The position numbers were made by a program, and so were the translations under genes. Positions 44,710 through 53,747 of a DNA stretch of 64,000 nucleotides are shown here, one piece after another. The notes below the pieces were generated by a model. The model saw only the letters and a program-made list of their open reading frames with translations. It did not search any database and was not told where the DNA came from. Source of the DNA: an uncultured bacterium (GTDB lineage: Bacteria; Cyanobacteriota; Vampirovibrionia; Gastranaerophilales; Gastranaerophilaceae); NCBI GenBank assembly GCA_900553895.1, contig USFB01000006.1, positions 1-64,000 of the forward strand. Direction: 5' to 3'. Position 1 is the first letter of the stretch, and each line of letters opens with the position of its first letter.

Positions 44710-45477
44710 ATGTCAGAAAAAATAGATAAGGCAATGAGCCTGTTTAAAGAGCGTAAATACAAAGAGGCAATTGATGCTTTTCATTCGGTTTTGGAAACAG
44801 AACCTGATAATGCTGATATTTATAACAATTTAGGTGTTGCGTATTCTTGTTTAGCTAATTTTGAACAAGCTGAAAACTATTATGTTAAAGCAATCGAGCT
44901 TGACCCAGAACTTGCGCAAGCTTATATTAACCTTTCGGATTTGTATTATAAAGCCGGCGATTTAGCCTCCGCGCTTGGAACTTTGCAACGCGGAAGTTAC
45001 GAATTGCAAGATAATTTAGCAATAGCACATTTGTTAGCAAGGGTTTATATAGAAGACCAAAGATGGGATGATGCTATTGACGAATTAGAGAGAGTTTTGG
45101 ATGGTGAACCTGAAAACTATGATGCTTATTATGATTTAGGTCATGTTTATTTTGAACTCGGTGATTACGAAAGCGCGATTTCTAACTTTGAAACAGTTAT
45201 AACTTATCAAGAAAACAATGAACTTCTTTATTACGCTTTAGCGCAAGCTTATGAGGCAAACAATGAAATTGATAAAGCAATTTCAAATTATTTGAAGGCA
45301 ATTGCCGTTAATGACAAATTTACGCTTGCGTACAAAAAAGTTGGCGTGCTGTTCTTGGCAAGAAACGATTACGAAGACGCGATTGAATATTTTGAAGACT
45401 ATATGAATTTTGATATTCCGCAAGAAGAAAAAGACAGTGTAGAAAAGTTAGTTGAAAGAATAAAAGCTAAGATATAG
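44710..45477 (+). CDS. Tetratricopeptide repeat protein
   Basis: A 255-residue protein made of about seven TPR units (for example YNNLGVAYSCLANFEQAENY, YYDLGHVYFELGDYESAISN and YYALAQAYEANNEIDKAISN). No signal peptide, so cytoplasmic; partners cannot be read from sequence. The ATG follows the lptA stop with no gap, so the genes are co-translated. It may serve in envelope assembly given the context, but this is inference. Confidence 0.85.
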   Translation: MSEKIDKAMSLFKERKYKEAIDAFHSVLETEPDNADIYNNLGVAYSCLANFEQAENYYVKAIELDPELAQAYINLSDLYYKAGDLASALGTLQRGSYELQDNLAIAHLLARVYIEDQRWDDAIDELERVLDGEPENYDAYYDLGHVYFELGDYESAISNFETVITYQENNELLYYALAQAYEANNEIDKAISNYLKAIAVNDKFTLAYKKVGVLFLARNDYEDAIEYFEDYMNFDIPQEEKDSVEKLVERIKAKI

Positions 45478-45497
45478 TTTCTTTTCTAGTGTACTTA

Positions 45498-45506
45498 TGC
45501 TAAAAT
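45498..45506 (+). promoter_or_regulatory. Extended -10 of dprA
   Basis: TGCTAAAAT ends 6 nt before the ATG at 45513, in the 35-bp gap after the TPR gene. It implies a separate, leaderless dprA-topA transcript. Confidence 0.5.
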
Positions 45507-45512
45507 CGAGTA

Positions 45513-46598
45513 ATGAACGACAAATATTGGATAGCGTTTTCTGCGATAGAACAACTTGATTCAACTTTTATCCAAAGGTTGTACAATTATTTTGGCGATA
45601 TTGAAACAGCTTTCAAAGCTGAACTTAAAGACCTTGAACAAATAGAAGAATTGAGTGTAAGAAAAGCCAAAAATTTTATAGAAAAGAAAAAGAATATTAA
45701 TCCCGATAAAGCTTTAGAAGAGGTTTTGAAGCGCGGAATTAAGTTTATTACGTTTGATTCAACCGATTATCCTTATATGTTGTCACAAATTTCAAATCCA
45801 CCTATGACGCTTTTTTACAAAGGTGATTTTTCGATTTGTAATCTTGATAGAACCGTTGCGTTTGTCGGTTCAAGAAGAGCAAGTTTAAGTGGAAAAGATG
45901 GTGTAAAGCGTGTGATTTCGGACTTGAAAAATACAGATGTTTGTATTGTTTCTGGTTTAGCTTCGGGAATTGATGCCGTTTCTCATGAAAGTGCAATAGC
46001 TAATAATCTTAAGACAATCGGTGTTATTGCAAGCGGGTTTGATTATACTTATCCCGAGTCAAACAAACATCTTTACGAAAAAATAGAAAATGGCGCAGGT
46101 GTTGTAATAAGTGAATATTATCCGACATTTCAGCCATTGAAATTTCGTTTTCCACAAAGAAACAGAATTGTAACAGGGCTTTCTTATGGAACAGTTGTAG
46201 GTGAAGCTGCACTAAAAAGCGGAGCTTTGATTTCCGCTAATTTAACTTTAGAGCAAGGGCGCGAATTAATGTGCATCCCCGGTGCAATCAATAATGTAAA
46301 TACAGAAGGTATTTATAAATTAATTAAAGACGGTGCGTCAATTGTGACTTGCGGAAATGATATTTTGAACGCTCTGAATTGGGAAATTCAAAAGGCAGAA
46401 CCCACGAAGAAAATTGATTTGTCTTTAAATCCGCAAGAAAAAATAATTTTTGATATAATAGGAATTGAGCCAAAAGGTTTTGATGAAATTCAGACCGAAA
46501 CAAAGCTTGAAACGGATGAACTTTTATCTTTATTAACAGTTATGGAGATAAAAAGTTTGGTGGAACATATAGACGGAGATAGGTATAAAAGAGCATGA
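45513..46598 (+). CDS. dprA: DNA processing protein DprA
   Basis: DprA loads RecA onto incoming single-stranded DNA in natural transformation. The 361-residue protein has an N-terminal helix-hairpin region (FGDIETAFKAELKDLEQIEEL), the Rossmann-like core with FVGSRRASLSG, VSGLASGIDAVSHE and FRFPQRNRIVTGLS, and a C-terminal winged-helix part (from about 300). It overlaps topA by 4 bp (ATGA). The dprA-topA pair is common in bacteria. Confidence 0.95.
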   Translation: MNDKYWIAFSAIEQLDSTFIQRLYNYFGDIETAFKAELKDLEQIEELSVRKAKNFIEKKKNINPDKALEEVLKRGIKFITFDSTDYPYMLSQISNPPMTLFYKGDFSICNLDRTVAFVGSRRASLSGKDGVKRVISDLKNTDVCIVSGLASGIDAVSHESAIANNLKTIGVIASGFDYTYPESNKHLYEKIENGAGVVISEYYPTFQPLKFRFPQRNRIVTGLSYGTVVGEAALKSGALISANLTLEQGRELMCIPGAINNVNTEGIYKLIKDGASIVTCGNDILNALNWEIQKAEPTKKIDLSLNPQEKIIFDIIGIEPKGFDEIQTETKLETDELLSLLTVMEIKSLVEHIDGDRYKRA

Positions 46599-48898
46599 CA
46601 GCGGCAGTAGCAGAAAAGAAAACTACTAAATCAAAAAAGGAGAAGGCTTTAGTAATAGTCGAATCTCCTGCAAAATCTAAAACCATCAAAAAGATTTTGG
46701 GTGACGGTTACCAAATCGAAGCGAGTTTCGGGCATGTAAGAAATTTGCCAGAAAAAACACTCGGCTTTGATGTTGAGCATGATTTTAAACCGACTTACGT
46801 TATTATTCCCGAAAAGAAGAAAGTTGTTACAAAATTAAACGACCTTGCAAAGCGTTCTGACAAAGTTTATCTTGCATCCGACCCTGACCGTGAAGGGGAA
46901 GCAATTGCATGGCACGTTAGAGAACTTTTGCAAGTTCCTGATGATAAAGTTTTTAGAATAGAGTTTAACGAAATCACTCCAAAGGCTGTAAAATACGCGG
47001 TTGAACATTCGCGCCAAATAGATATGGACAAGGTTAAAGCGCAACAAACAAGGCAGATTTTGGATAAACTTGTAGGTTACAAATTGTCACCTGTTTTGTG
47101 GAAACAGTTGGGGAACTACCATCTTTCGGCAGGTCGTGTTCAATCAGTTGCACTTCGCATGATTTGCGAAAGAGAAGAAGAAATAGAAGCTTTCGTACCA
47201 AAAGAATATTGGTCAATTCATACAATTATGGATAAAGATGGCAAACTTTTTGAAGCGGAAGTTAATAAATACAAAAACAAGAAAATTGAGATTAACAACG
47301 AAGAAGAAGCAAACAAGATTAAAGAATTTTTGCTTAATCCTGAAACAGAATTTGTTGTTGATAAGGTTACAAAAAAAGAAACAAAAAGAAAGCCGACAGC
47401 ACCATTTATTACATCAACTTTACAACGTGCAGCGAGTTCAAAACTCGGTTTCGGCGTTTCTAAAACAATGCAGGTTGCACAAAAACTTTATGAAGGTATC
47501 GAAATTGACGGCACTCCAATAGGTTTGATTACCTATATGAGAACCGATAGTGTACGTATTTCCGATGACGCGCACGAGATGGCGAAAAAGTTTATCACAG
47601 AAAACTATGGTGAAAAATATTATCCGCCAACAACGAATGTTTATGTAAAAGGCAAACAAAACGTGCAGGACGCCCACGAAGCCATTCGTCCTTCTTATCC
47701 TGAAAGAACACCTGAAAGCATCAAGCAGTATCTTGCACCAGACCAGTACAAACTTTACAAACTGATTTGGGAAAAATTCATGTCTTCTCAAATGGCACCG
47801 GCTGAAATTGCAAACAAAACAATTGACATTAAAGCAGGTGATTATAACTTGAAAGCCGGTACAAGCAAAATTTTGTTTGATGGTTTCTTGAAACTTTATA
47901 ATGACGCAGAAGAAGATGAAAAAGATGCAGATGCAAAAATTCCTGATTTGGAAAAAGATGATAAAGTTAAATGTAAGGAAATTAATCCGAAACAACACTT
48001 TACGCAACCGCCTCCAAGATACAACGAAGCTTCATTGGTTAAAGCGTTAGAAGAACATGGAATTGGTCGTCCGTCTACTTATGCAACGATTATTACTGTT
48101 ATTCAGACTCGTAAATATGTAGAAAAACGCGACAAAGCTCTAGTTCCGACTCTTTTAGGCAGAACAGTTTGTAAGCAATTAGTAGACCAGTTTGCAAATA
48201 TTATGGATTACAAATTTACTGCCGGCATGGAAGAAAAATTGGACGAAATCGCTGAAAAGAAAGCCGTTTGGAATGTTGTTTTAAAAGAATTTTATTCTCC
48301 GTTTATGGAGGTTGTTAATTCCGTAATGCAAACCGCACAAAGGGTTAATATTGAAAGTGACAAAAAATGTCCTAATTGCGGTAAAGTTATGTTGGTTAAA
48401 ACCAGCCGTTTCGGAACACAATTTTTAGGTTGTTCAGGTTATCCTGAATGTAAAACAATTATTTCATTAAATAACAGCATGGAATTAGATGATGCTAATA
48501 AAGACGGCGAACCTCAAACCGTTGATGAGAAATGCGAAAAATGCGGTGGTGCAATGGTTATGAAAATCGGTCCTTATGGAAAATATTTGGAATGTAAGGA
48601 ATGTGGAAACCGTAAAAAATACATCCGCTCAACTGGAGTTAAATGTCCAAAATGTGGCGAAGGTATGATTGTCGAAAAAAAATCTAAATACGGCAAAATC
48701 TTCTTTGGATGTAACAGATATCCTGATTGTTCATACGCTTTGTGGGATGAACCGACAGGTAACAAATGTCCTGAATGTGGCGAATTATTGTTAAAGAAAA
48801 CTACCAAAAACGGAGTGTTTGAGGTTTGTTCAAGCAGAACATGTTCCTATAAAAAGGCGATGGAGACGGAAGAAGGGACTGAAGAAAAAAGTGAATAG
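46595..48898 (+). CDS. topA: DNA topoisomerase I
   Basis: TopA relaxes negative supercoils through a 5'-phosphotyrosine bond. The 767-residue protein has the Toprim domain (ALVIVESPAKSKTIKKILG, then ASDPDREGEAIAWH) and the active-site tyrosine in GLITYMRTDSVRIS. At the C terminus are four zinc-ribbon units, each with CxxC pairs (CPNCGK, CEKCGG, CPKCGE, CPECGE). Length and domain order are normal. The ATG overlaps the dprA stop. Confidence 0.96.
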   Translation: MTAAVAEKKTTKSKKEKALVIVESPAKSKTIKKILGDGYQIEASFGHVRNLPEKTLGFDVEHDFKPTYVIIPEKKKVVTKLNDLAKRSDKVYLASDPDREGEAIAWHVRELLQVPDDKVFRIEFNEITPKAVKYAVEHSRQIDMDKVKAQQTRQILDKLVGYKLSPVLWKQLGNYHLSAGRVQSVALRMICEREEEIEAFVPKEYWSIHTIMDKDGKLFEAEVNKYKNKKIEINNEEEANKIKEFLLNPETEFVVDKVTKKETKRKPTAPFITSTLQRAASSKLGFGVSKTMQVAQKLYEGIEIDGTPIGLITYMRTDSVRISDDAHEMAKKFITENYGEKYYPPTTNVYVKGKQNVQDAHEAIRPSYPERTPESIKQYLAPDQYKLYKLIWEKFMSSQMAPAEIANKTIDIKAGDYNLKAGTSKILFDGFLKLYNDAEEDEKDADAKIPDLEKDDKVKCKEINPKQHFTQPPPRYNEASLVKALEEHGIGRPSTYATIITVIQTRKYVEKRDKALVPTLLGRTVCKQLVDQFANIMDYKFTAGMEEKLDEIAEKKAVWNVVLKEFYSPFMEVVNSVMQTAQRVNIESDKKCPNCGKVMLVKTSRFGTQFLGCSGYPECKTIISLNNSMELDDANKDGEPQTVDEKCEKCGGAMVMKIGPYGKYLECKECGNRKKYIRSTGVKCPKCGEGMIVEKKSKYGKIFFGCNRYPDCSYALWDEPTGNKCPECGELLLKKTTKNGVFEVCSSRTCSYKKAMETEEGTEEKSE

Positions 48899-48903
48899 AA
48901 CAT

Positions 48904-49020
48904 AAGGGAATAAGAGGTTATAGAAATATTTTTAACAAAAATACGTTAATCTAACGAAAAATATTATTATAAATGTTTTATACCACCTATTCCCTTATTA
49001 CCCTATTACCTTATTCCCTT
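48904..49020. repeat. AAGGGAATAAGG inverted-repeat element, copy E1
   Basis: A 117-bp element filling the gap between topA and gmk. The left end is AAGGGAATAAGAGG. The right end, reverse-complemented, is AAGGGAATAAGGTAATAGGG, continuing as TAATAAGGGAATAGGTGG. The inner arms can pair, so the whole is an imperfect long hairpin. No ORF inside. Copies at 56978-57116 and 59310-59344. Confidence 0.7.
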
Positions 49021-49025
49021 CCTAG

Positions 49026-49568
49026 TTACATCATAATTTTTTCCAACTCTCTAACCGCATTCTCTACCGTATCATTTACAACTTTATAATCAAAATGTTT
49101 TGAATTCTCAATTTCTAACTTTATTGACGCCAATCGTTTTTGAATAGCTTCTTCACTTTCCGTATGACGACCGCGAAGACGTGCTTCCAATTCTTCTATT
49201 GAAGGTGGAGCAATAAAAATCAGTTCCGCTTCCGGCATGATTTTTTTGACATTCAAAGCTCCTTTGGTGTCGATTTCCAAAATCAAATTTTCACCGTTTT
49301 TTAAACAGCCTTCAACAAAAGCCTTCCTGGTTCCGTAATGGTTGCCTGAAAATTCTGCCCATTCTAAGAACTCATCTTTAGAAATACATTCTTTGAACTC
49401 TTCCGGAGTTAAAAAGAAATAATTCACGCCGTGCTCTTCGCCTTCACGTTTTCCACGCGTTGTGCAAGAAATTGAAAGTCTAAATTCTGGGTGTTTATTC
49501 AAAAATTCTTTAATTACAGTACCTTTACCAACTCCTGAAGAGCCTGAAATTACAAATAATTTTGTCAT
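49026..49568 (-). CDS. gmk: Guanylate kinase
   Basis: Gmk phosphorylates GMP to GDP. The P-loop SGSSGVGKGT is at residues 8-17. The GMP-binding section SISCTTRGKREGEEHGVNYFF, LEWAEFSGNHYGT and the LID (LRGRHTESEEAIQKRL) are in order. At 180 residues it is slightly short at the C terminus. Its ATG overlaps the stop of the decarboxylase gene by 1 bp (TAATG), with GGAAGGA upstream, so both are co-translated. Confidence 0.95.
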   Translation of the reverse strand: MTKLFVISGSSGVGKGTVIKEFLNKHPEFRLSISCTTRGKREGEEHGVNYFFLTPEEFKECISKDEFLEWAEFSGNHYGTRKAFVEGCLKNGENLILEIDTKGALNVKKIMPEAELIFIAPPSIEELEARLRGRHTESEEAIQKRLASIKLEIENSKHFDYKVVNDTVENAVRELEKIMM

Positions 49569-51328
49569 TATTCAATTCCTTCCAATCCTTTGTGCACAAC
49601 TGTTTCATAATCAAAACTAACATCATCGGATTTTAATTCAAAAACTTCTTTTTCTGCTTTTTTGTCGTTACAATATTGTTCTTGAGTAGTTTCTTCCGAT
49701 TTTTGCGCTTTTTTTCTAAAATTTGCAATCAAATCTTCTGTTAATTTGGGCATATCCATTGCTTCAGTACAAATTTCTATATAACACATTTTATTCATAA
49801 TTTGCGTTACTTTTAGAGCTTTGTCAAAATCGTCCGCCGTTGTAACTTTTGTAGACCAAACTTCACCGTCAAAAACTCTTGCAAATTTGGCATAATTCAT
49901 TTGCATAATATCGTTAAATTTATCATCAGGACTATCAGAAAGAACTCTTTCAATTGTATAGCCGTTGTTATTTAAAACGATAACAATAGGTTTGATTCCT
50001 CGACGAAGCATATTACCGATTTCCATTGCGGTTAATTGGTGTGAACCTTCGCCTGTTATCAAAATTACTCTCGATTTAGGTTTGGCAAGACAAACCCCAA
50101 GAGTAGCAGGAGTCGCCCAACCGATAGAACCCCAAAGAGTCTGAGTCTGCAATTCAACGTTATTAGGAAGCTTCATAGGAGCTACACCATGCGGAATTAT
50201 TCCTGTTTCAGCAACAACAATATCATTTTCCTTAATAAATTCTTGCAATCTCGGATAAATATAGTCAGAAGTTAAAGCATTTGGGCTTGTAGGAACATGA
50301 TCGTAACCGATTCTTGGTTTTTCTACAAATATTTCTTTTGTATCAACGAGTTTTGTTACAGCATCTAAAACATCCACCATTTTTACGTTTTCGTATTTAA
50401 CACCATCAACATAAGCGTATGTGCCATAAATAGCAATGTGGCTATTTATTGAATACGGAACGTTAAAACCGAAAGCATTTAAATCTGTGTAAACAGGACC
50501 TACTGCAATAAGGCAATCTGTAGTGTTTACATATTTTTCAGCAATCGGATTTTTGAATTTTGCATAATATCCGCCGATATATTTTTCATAATCCATATCA
50601 ACAAGATTTGTGCCCATCAAAAAGTTTGTGACAGGAATACCTGTTTTTGCAACAAATTCTTTAAATTCAATTCGAGCATCAAATCTTTTAACCAACAAAT
50701 CTCCTAATATAACAGGCTTTTTAGAGTTATTTATTTTAGCAACGATTTTTGTTGTAACAAGTTTTAGGTTTTCTTCATCACTTGCCCAATCGTAACTTAC
50801 TTCTTTATCGGAAATTTCAGCTTTTGCAATGTCCAGCGGAATTGCAACATATACAGGCTTTTTTTCTTTTACAAAAACTTTAAGAATTCTGTCTATTTCC
50901 ATTTTTGCGTTATCTCTTGTTAAATAAGCTGTTGTAGCAGTTACCGGCTTATGAGCTTCATAGCAGGCATAATAATTAACATCTTGGAAGTTGTGGTGAA
51001 CGCAAGTTTTTGCTTCAATGCATTTTGTAGCAGGAACACCAACAATGCTGATTACAGGAACATTTTCTGCGTTGCTACCTGCAATCGCATTGATAGCACT
51101 GAGTTCCCCAACTCCGTATGTCGTAATTATTGCACCATAACCACACATTCTAGCATAACCGTCAGCTGCGTAGCCTGCGTTTAATTCGTTCGTACATCCT
51201 ATCCAATTCGTATTAGGATTATTTTCTACTGCGTATAATAGATTAAAGTTGTAATCTCCGGGAAGTCCAAAGAAATCGTTAATTCCAAGCTCTTCCAATT
51301 TCTTAATCAAATATTCGGCTGTGTTCAT
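49568..51328 (-). CDS. Thiamine-diphosphate 2-keto-acid decarboxylase (PDC/IPDC family)
   Basis: A 586-residue decarboxylase of pyruvate or another 2-keto acid, giving an aldehyde. I start at the ATG at 51328, which has GAGAGG about 7 nt upstream; the upstream in-frame Met at 51418 has no site. Visible are the cofactor glutamate 48 (TNELNAGYAADGYAR), the His pair 111-112 (CVHHNF) diagnostic of the PDC/IPDC group, and the ThDP motif GEGSHQLTAMEIG ending in LNNNGYTIE. A C-terminal tail of about 45 residues is K/E-rich. Substrate (pyruvate, indolepyruvate or branched-chain) cannot be decided. Coupled to gmk. Confidence 0.88.
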   Translation of the reverse strand: MNTAEYLIKKLEELGINDFFGLPGDYNFNLLYAVENNPNTNWIGCTNELNAGYAADGYARMCGYGAIITTYGVGELSAINAIAGSNAENVPVISIVGVPATKCIEAKTCVHHNFQDVNYYACYEAHKPVTATTAYLTRDNAKMEIDRILKVFVKEKKPVYVAIPLDIAKAEISDKEVSYDWASDEENLKLVTTKIVAKINNSKKPVILGDLLVKRFDARIEFKEFVAKTGIPVTNFLMGTNLVDMDYEKYIGGYYAKFKNPIAEKYVNTTDCLIAVGPVYTDLNAFGFNVPYSINSHIAIYGTYAYVDGVKYENVKMVDVLDAVTKLVDTKEIFVEKPRIGYDHVPTSPNALTSDYIYPRLQEFIKENDIVVAETGIIPHGVAPMKLPNNVELQTQTLWGSIGWATPATLGVCLAKPKSRVILITGEGSHQLTAMEIGNMLRRGIKPIVIVLNNNGYTIERVLSDSPDDKFNDIMQMNYAKFARVFDGEVWSTKVTTADDFDKALKVTQIMNKMCYIEICTEAMDMPKLTEDLIANFRKKAQKSEETTQEQYCNDKKAEKEVFELKSDDVSFDYETVVHKGLEGIE

Positions 51329-51452
51329 AAATACCTCTCTATATTTCGTCCATTTTAGCATGTGAAAAGTAAGAAATAAAGTAAAAATTATATAAAATTT
51401 GAAATATGCCAAATACACATTTTATGATACACTAAGGAAAAAGAGGTTGTAA

Positions 51453-53744
51453 ATGCGCAAAAATATTTTAACAGAAATTAGAGAAAAGTATTCTGAATTA
51501 AATAAGCAACACTTATTGCCTAGTCAAGACAGTTCTTTTATTGAAACATGCAAAATATTTTTTGATGAATATAATCCTGAAATAATAAAAAATCTTGAAG
51601 GTGAGAAATTGCTTAATTGTGTTGCTTTTGTGACAGGTGATAGTGAATCTTTGGGACAAAAACTTGAAAGAGGTTTAAATGGAGATTATTTCGGGAATTT
51701 TGGTGGTTTGCAAACTCCTGTAAGATACATGGAAAATGTGTGGGCAACAGGAAGTGTAAAGACAAAAAAAGTAATTACAAAAGAGCAGGCTATTTTATGC
51801 GCAGAAAAAATTAAACTTAATATCATTAGAATTAATCAGGTGATTTTAAATATTAAAAGTAACACAGGAAATTACCAAGATTTACTTGATGCATTTGATA
51901 ATATAGATGAGGATTTAGAATTCGCCTTATCATATTTTAAAAAATATTTTTCAATACTATATCCCGAATTATTTACTTCATTAGTTACTAATAAAGATTT
52001 TGAAGGTATTAATACGTTTGTTGGAATAAACGAAGTCTATAAATCATTAATATTAGAAAAATTCTTATTTGAAAACTATCCTAACATTAATGTTTGTGAC
52101 ACATTTTGGTCATTATGGAAAATTTTTGAAAAAAACGTTTTAAAAATAAGGGATGAATTTATAAAACATTTACAAACCAACGTAGTTCAGGAAAGTCCTT
52201 CTTATTCCTCTTATATAAAAGATGATTTTATTAAAAAAAGTAATTTTGCTGAAAAAATAAGAGAGTGCACAGGCAAAAATGTATATGAAATTACAGATGT
52301 TTACAAATTAGAAGAATTGTTTGCTGATTTAAAAGATAATAAGTTATGGGGAAGATATAACAAGAGTAAGGGTAACGGTATTCCTAACGCGATATTACAC
52401 AAACATTATAAGAATTTTATTGAAAAAATACTAAATACTACTGCTTATACAGGAGAAAAAACAATGAATGATAAAGATAAAACACATTTAAATCAGATTT
52501 TATATGGACCTCCTGGGACAGGAAAAACGTATAATACAATAATTGAAGCAATGAAAATAATTGATAAAAACTGTATAGAATATAATTCCGATAATACAGT
52601 CAAAAATTATGAGACAGTACGCGAAAATTTTAAGAAATACAAGACATTAGGACAAATTGAATTTGTAACGTTCCATCAATCTTATTCTTATGAAGAGTTT
52701 GTAGAAGGTATCAAACCTGATTTAACATCGGGTGATTTGAAGTATGAAATAGAAAAGGGTATTTTTAAAAAAATCTGTGAAAATGCTTCTAAAAAATTCA
52801 CAGATAATTTTGATGAAGCTTATGATAAATTTTTAAACGAAATCCCAACCTGCGTTGAAGAGAATTATTATAAATTAAATACAATTAAAAATAATAAAGT
52901 TTTTGGATTGCAACTTAACAGCAATAACAATCTAAACATTCATATGACAGAAAACTTTAATAAACAAGGTGTTATAACTAAAGAAAATCTAAAAAAACAT
53001 TTTGAAAATGAAAGAAAATCTAAAGCCTGGGCTAATTATTATGATAGTATTATAGGACATTTGAAAAATAAGTTTGGACTCATATCCGAAAAAGCCACTT
53101 CTAAATTTTATGTTCTGATTATTGACGAAATTAACCGTGGTAATATTTCAAAAATATTCGGTGAGCTTATAACACTGATAGAAGAAGATAAAAGAGAAAA
53201 TCTATCTGTAAGATTGCCTTATTCTAAAGATGTATTTACAGTTCCTAAAAACCTTTATATCATCGGAACGATGAACACATCTGATAGAAGTATCGCATCT
53301 ATTGATATCGCACTTCGTCGTCGTTTTAAGTTTAAAGAAATTATGCCTAATTCGAATTTGGTAGCTGATTTCAACTGTAACTTCAAAGAATGTTTTGAAA
53401 TTCTGAACAAAAGAATTTCTGTTCTCTTGGATAGAGATCATCAAATCGGTCATAGCTACTTTATTGAAGAAAAGTATAAAGACTCTAATGCTAGTGAACT
53501 TGAAACAATCTGGTTCGATAGTATTATTCCTCTTTTAAACGAATACTTCTACAGCGATTGGGAAAAGCTTCAAGCACTTTTGGGTAACGCGAAAAAAGAT
53601 AATACTTCATTCATAAAAGTTGTAGAAAATGTTTCTTTTGCAAAAGAATATTCTTGCGAAGAAGGTGAGATGTTCGATTTTAATGCTAAATGTGATTTTA
53701 AAGCTGCTATGCAAAACGCTTTTGGAGATAAATTTAGAGGCTAA
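51453..53744 (+). CDS. mcrB: McrB-type AAA+ GTPase of a type IV restriction system
   Basis: McrB binds modified DNA and, with GTP, translocates it to direct cleavage by McrC. The N-terminal 330 residues are helical and unlike domains I can name, presumably the DNA-reading part. The AAA+ motor has Walker A GPPGTGKT (352-359), TFHQSYSYEEFVEGIKP, Walker B LIIDEINRGNISKIFGE and the family signature GTMNTSDRSIASIDIALRRR. AGAGG precedes the ATG at 51453. A second in-frame start with a perfect ribosome site lies at 52464. mcrC follows after 3 bp. Confidence 0.9.
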   Translation: MRKNILTEIREKYSELNKQHLLPSQDSSFIETCKIFFDEYNPEIIKNLEGEKLLNCVAFVTGDSESLGQKLERGLNGDYFGNFGGLQTPVRYMENVWATGSVKTKKVITKEQAILCAEKIKLNIIRINQVILNIKSNTGNYQDLLDAFDNIDEDLEFALSYFKKYFSILYPELFTSLVTNKDFEGINTFVGINEVYKSLILEKFLFENYPNINVCDTFWSLWKIFEKNVLKIRDEFIKHLQTNVVQESPSYSSYIKDDFIKKSNFAEKIRECTGKNVYEITDVYKLEELFADLKDNKLWGRYNKSKGNGIPNAILHKHYKNFIEKILNTTAYTGEKTMNDKDKTHLNQILYGPPGTGKTYNTIIEAMKIIDKNCIEYNSDNTVKNYETVRENFKKYKTLGQIEFVTFHQSYSYEEFVEGIKPDLTSGDLKYEIEKGIFKKICENASKKFTDNFDEAYDKFLNEIPTCVEENYYKLNTIKNNKVFGLQLNSNNNLNIHMTENFNKQGVITKENLKKHFENERKSKAWANYYDSIIGHLKNKFGLISEKATSKFYVLIIDEINRGNISKIFGELITLIEEDKRENLSVRLPYSKDVFTVPKNLYIIGTMNTSDRSIASIDIALRRRFKFKEIMPNSNLVADFNCNFKECFEILNKRISVLLDRDHQIGHSYFIEEKYKDSNASELETIWFDSIIPLLNEYFYSDWEKLQALLGNAKKDNTSFIKVVENVSFAKEYSCEEGEMFDFNAKCDFKAAMQNAFGDKFRG
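52451..52466 (+). promoter_or_regulatory. Internal ribosome site and in-frame start within mcrB
   Basis: AGGAG (52451-52455), 8 nt, then ATG (52464-52466, codon 338), 14 residues before Walker A. It would make a 426-residue form that lacks the N-terminal domain, as E. coli McrB makes a short form from an internal start. Confidence 0.6.
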
Positions 53745-53747
53745 AGT

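Noticed and set aside
47438..48007. 189-residue minus-strand ORF
   Set aside because: Antisense of topA; no ribosome site and no recognisable domain.
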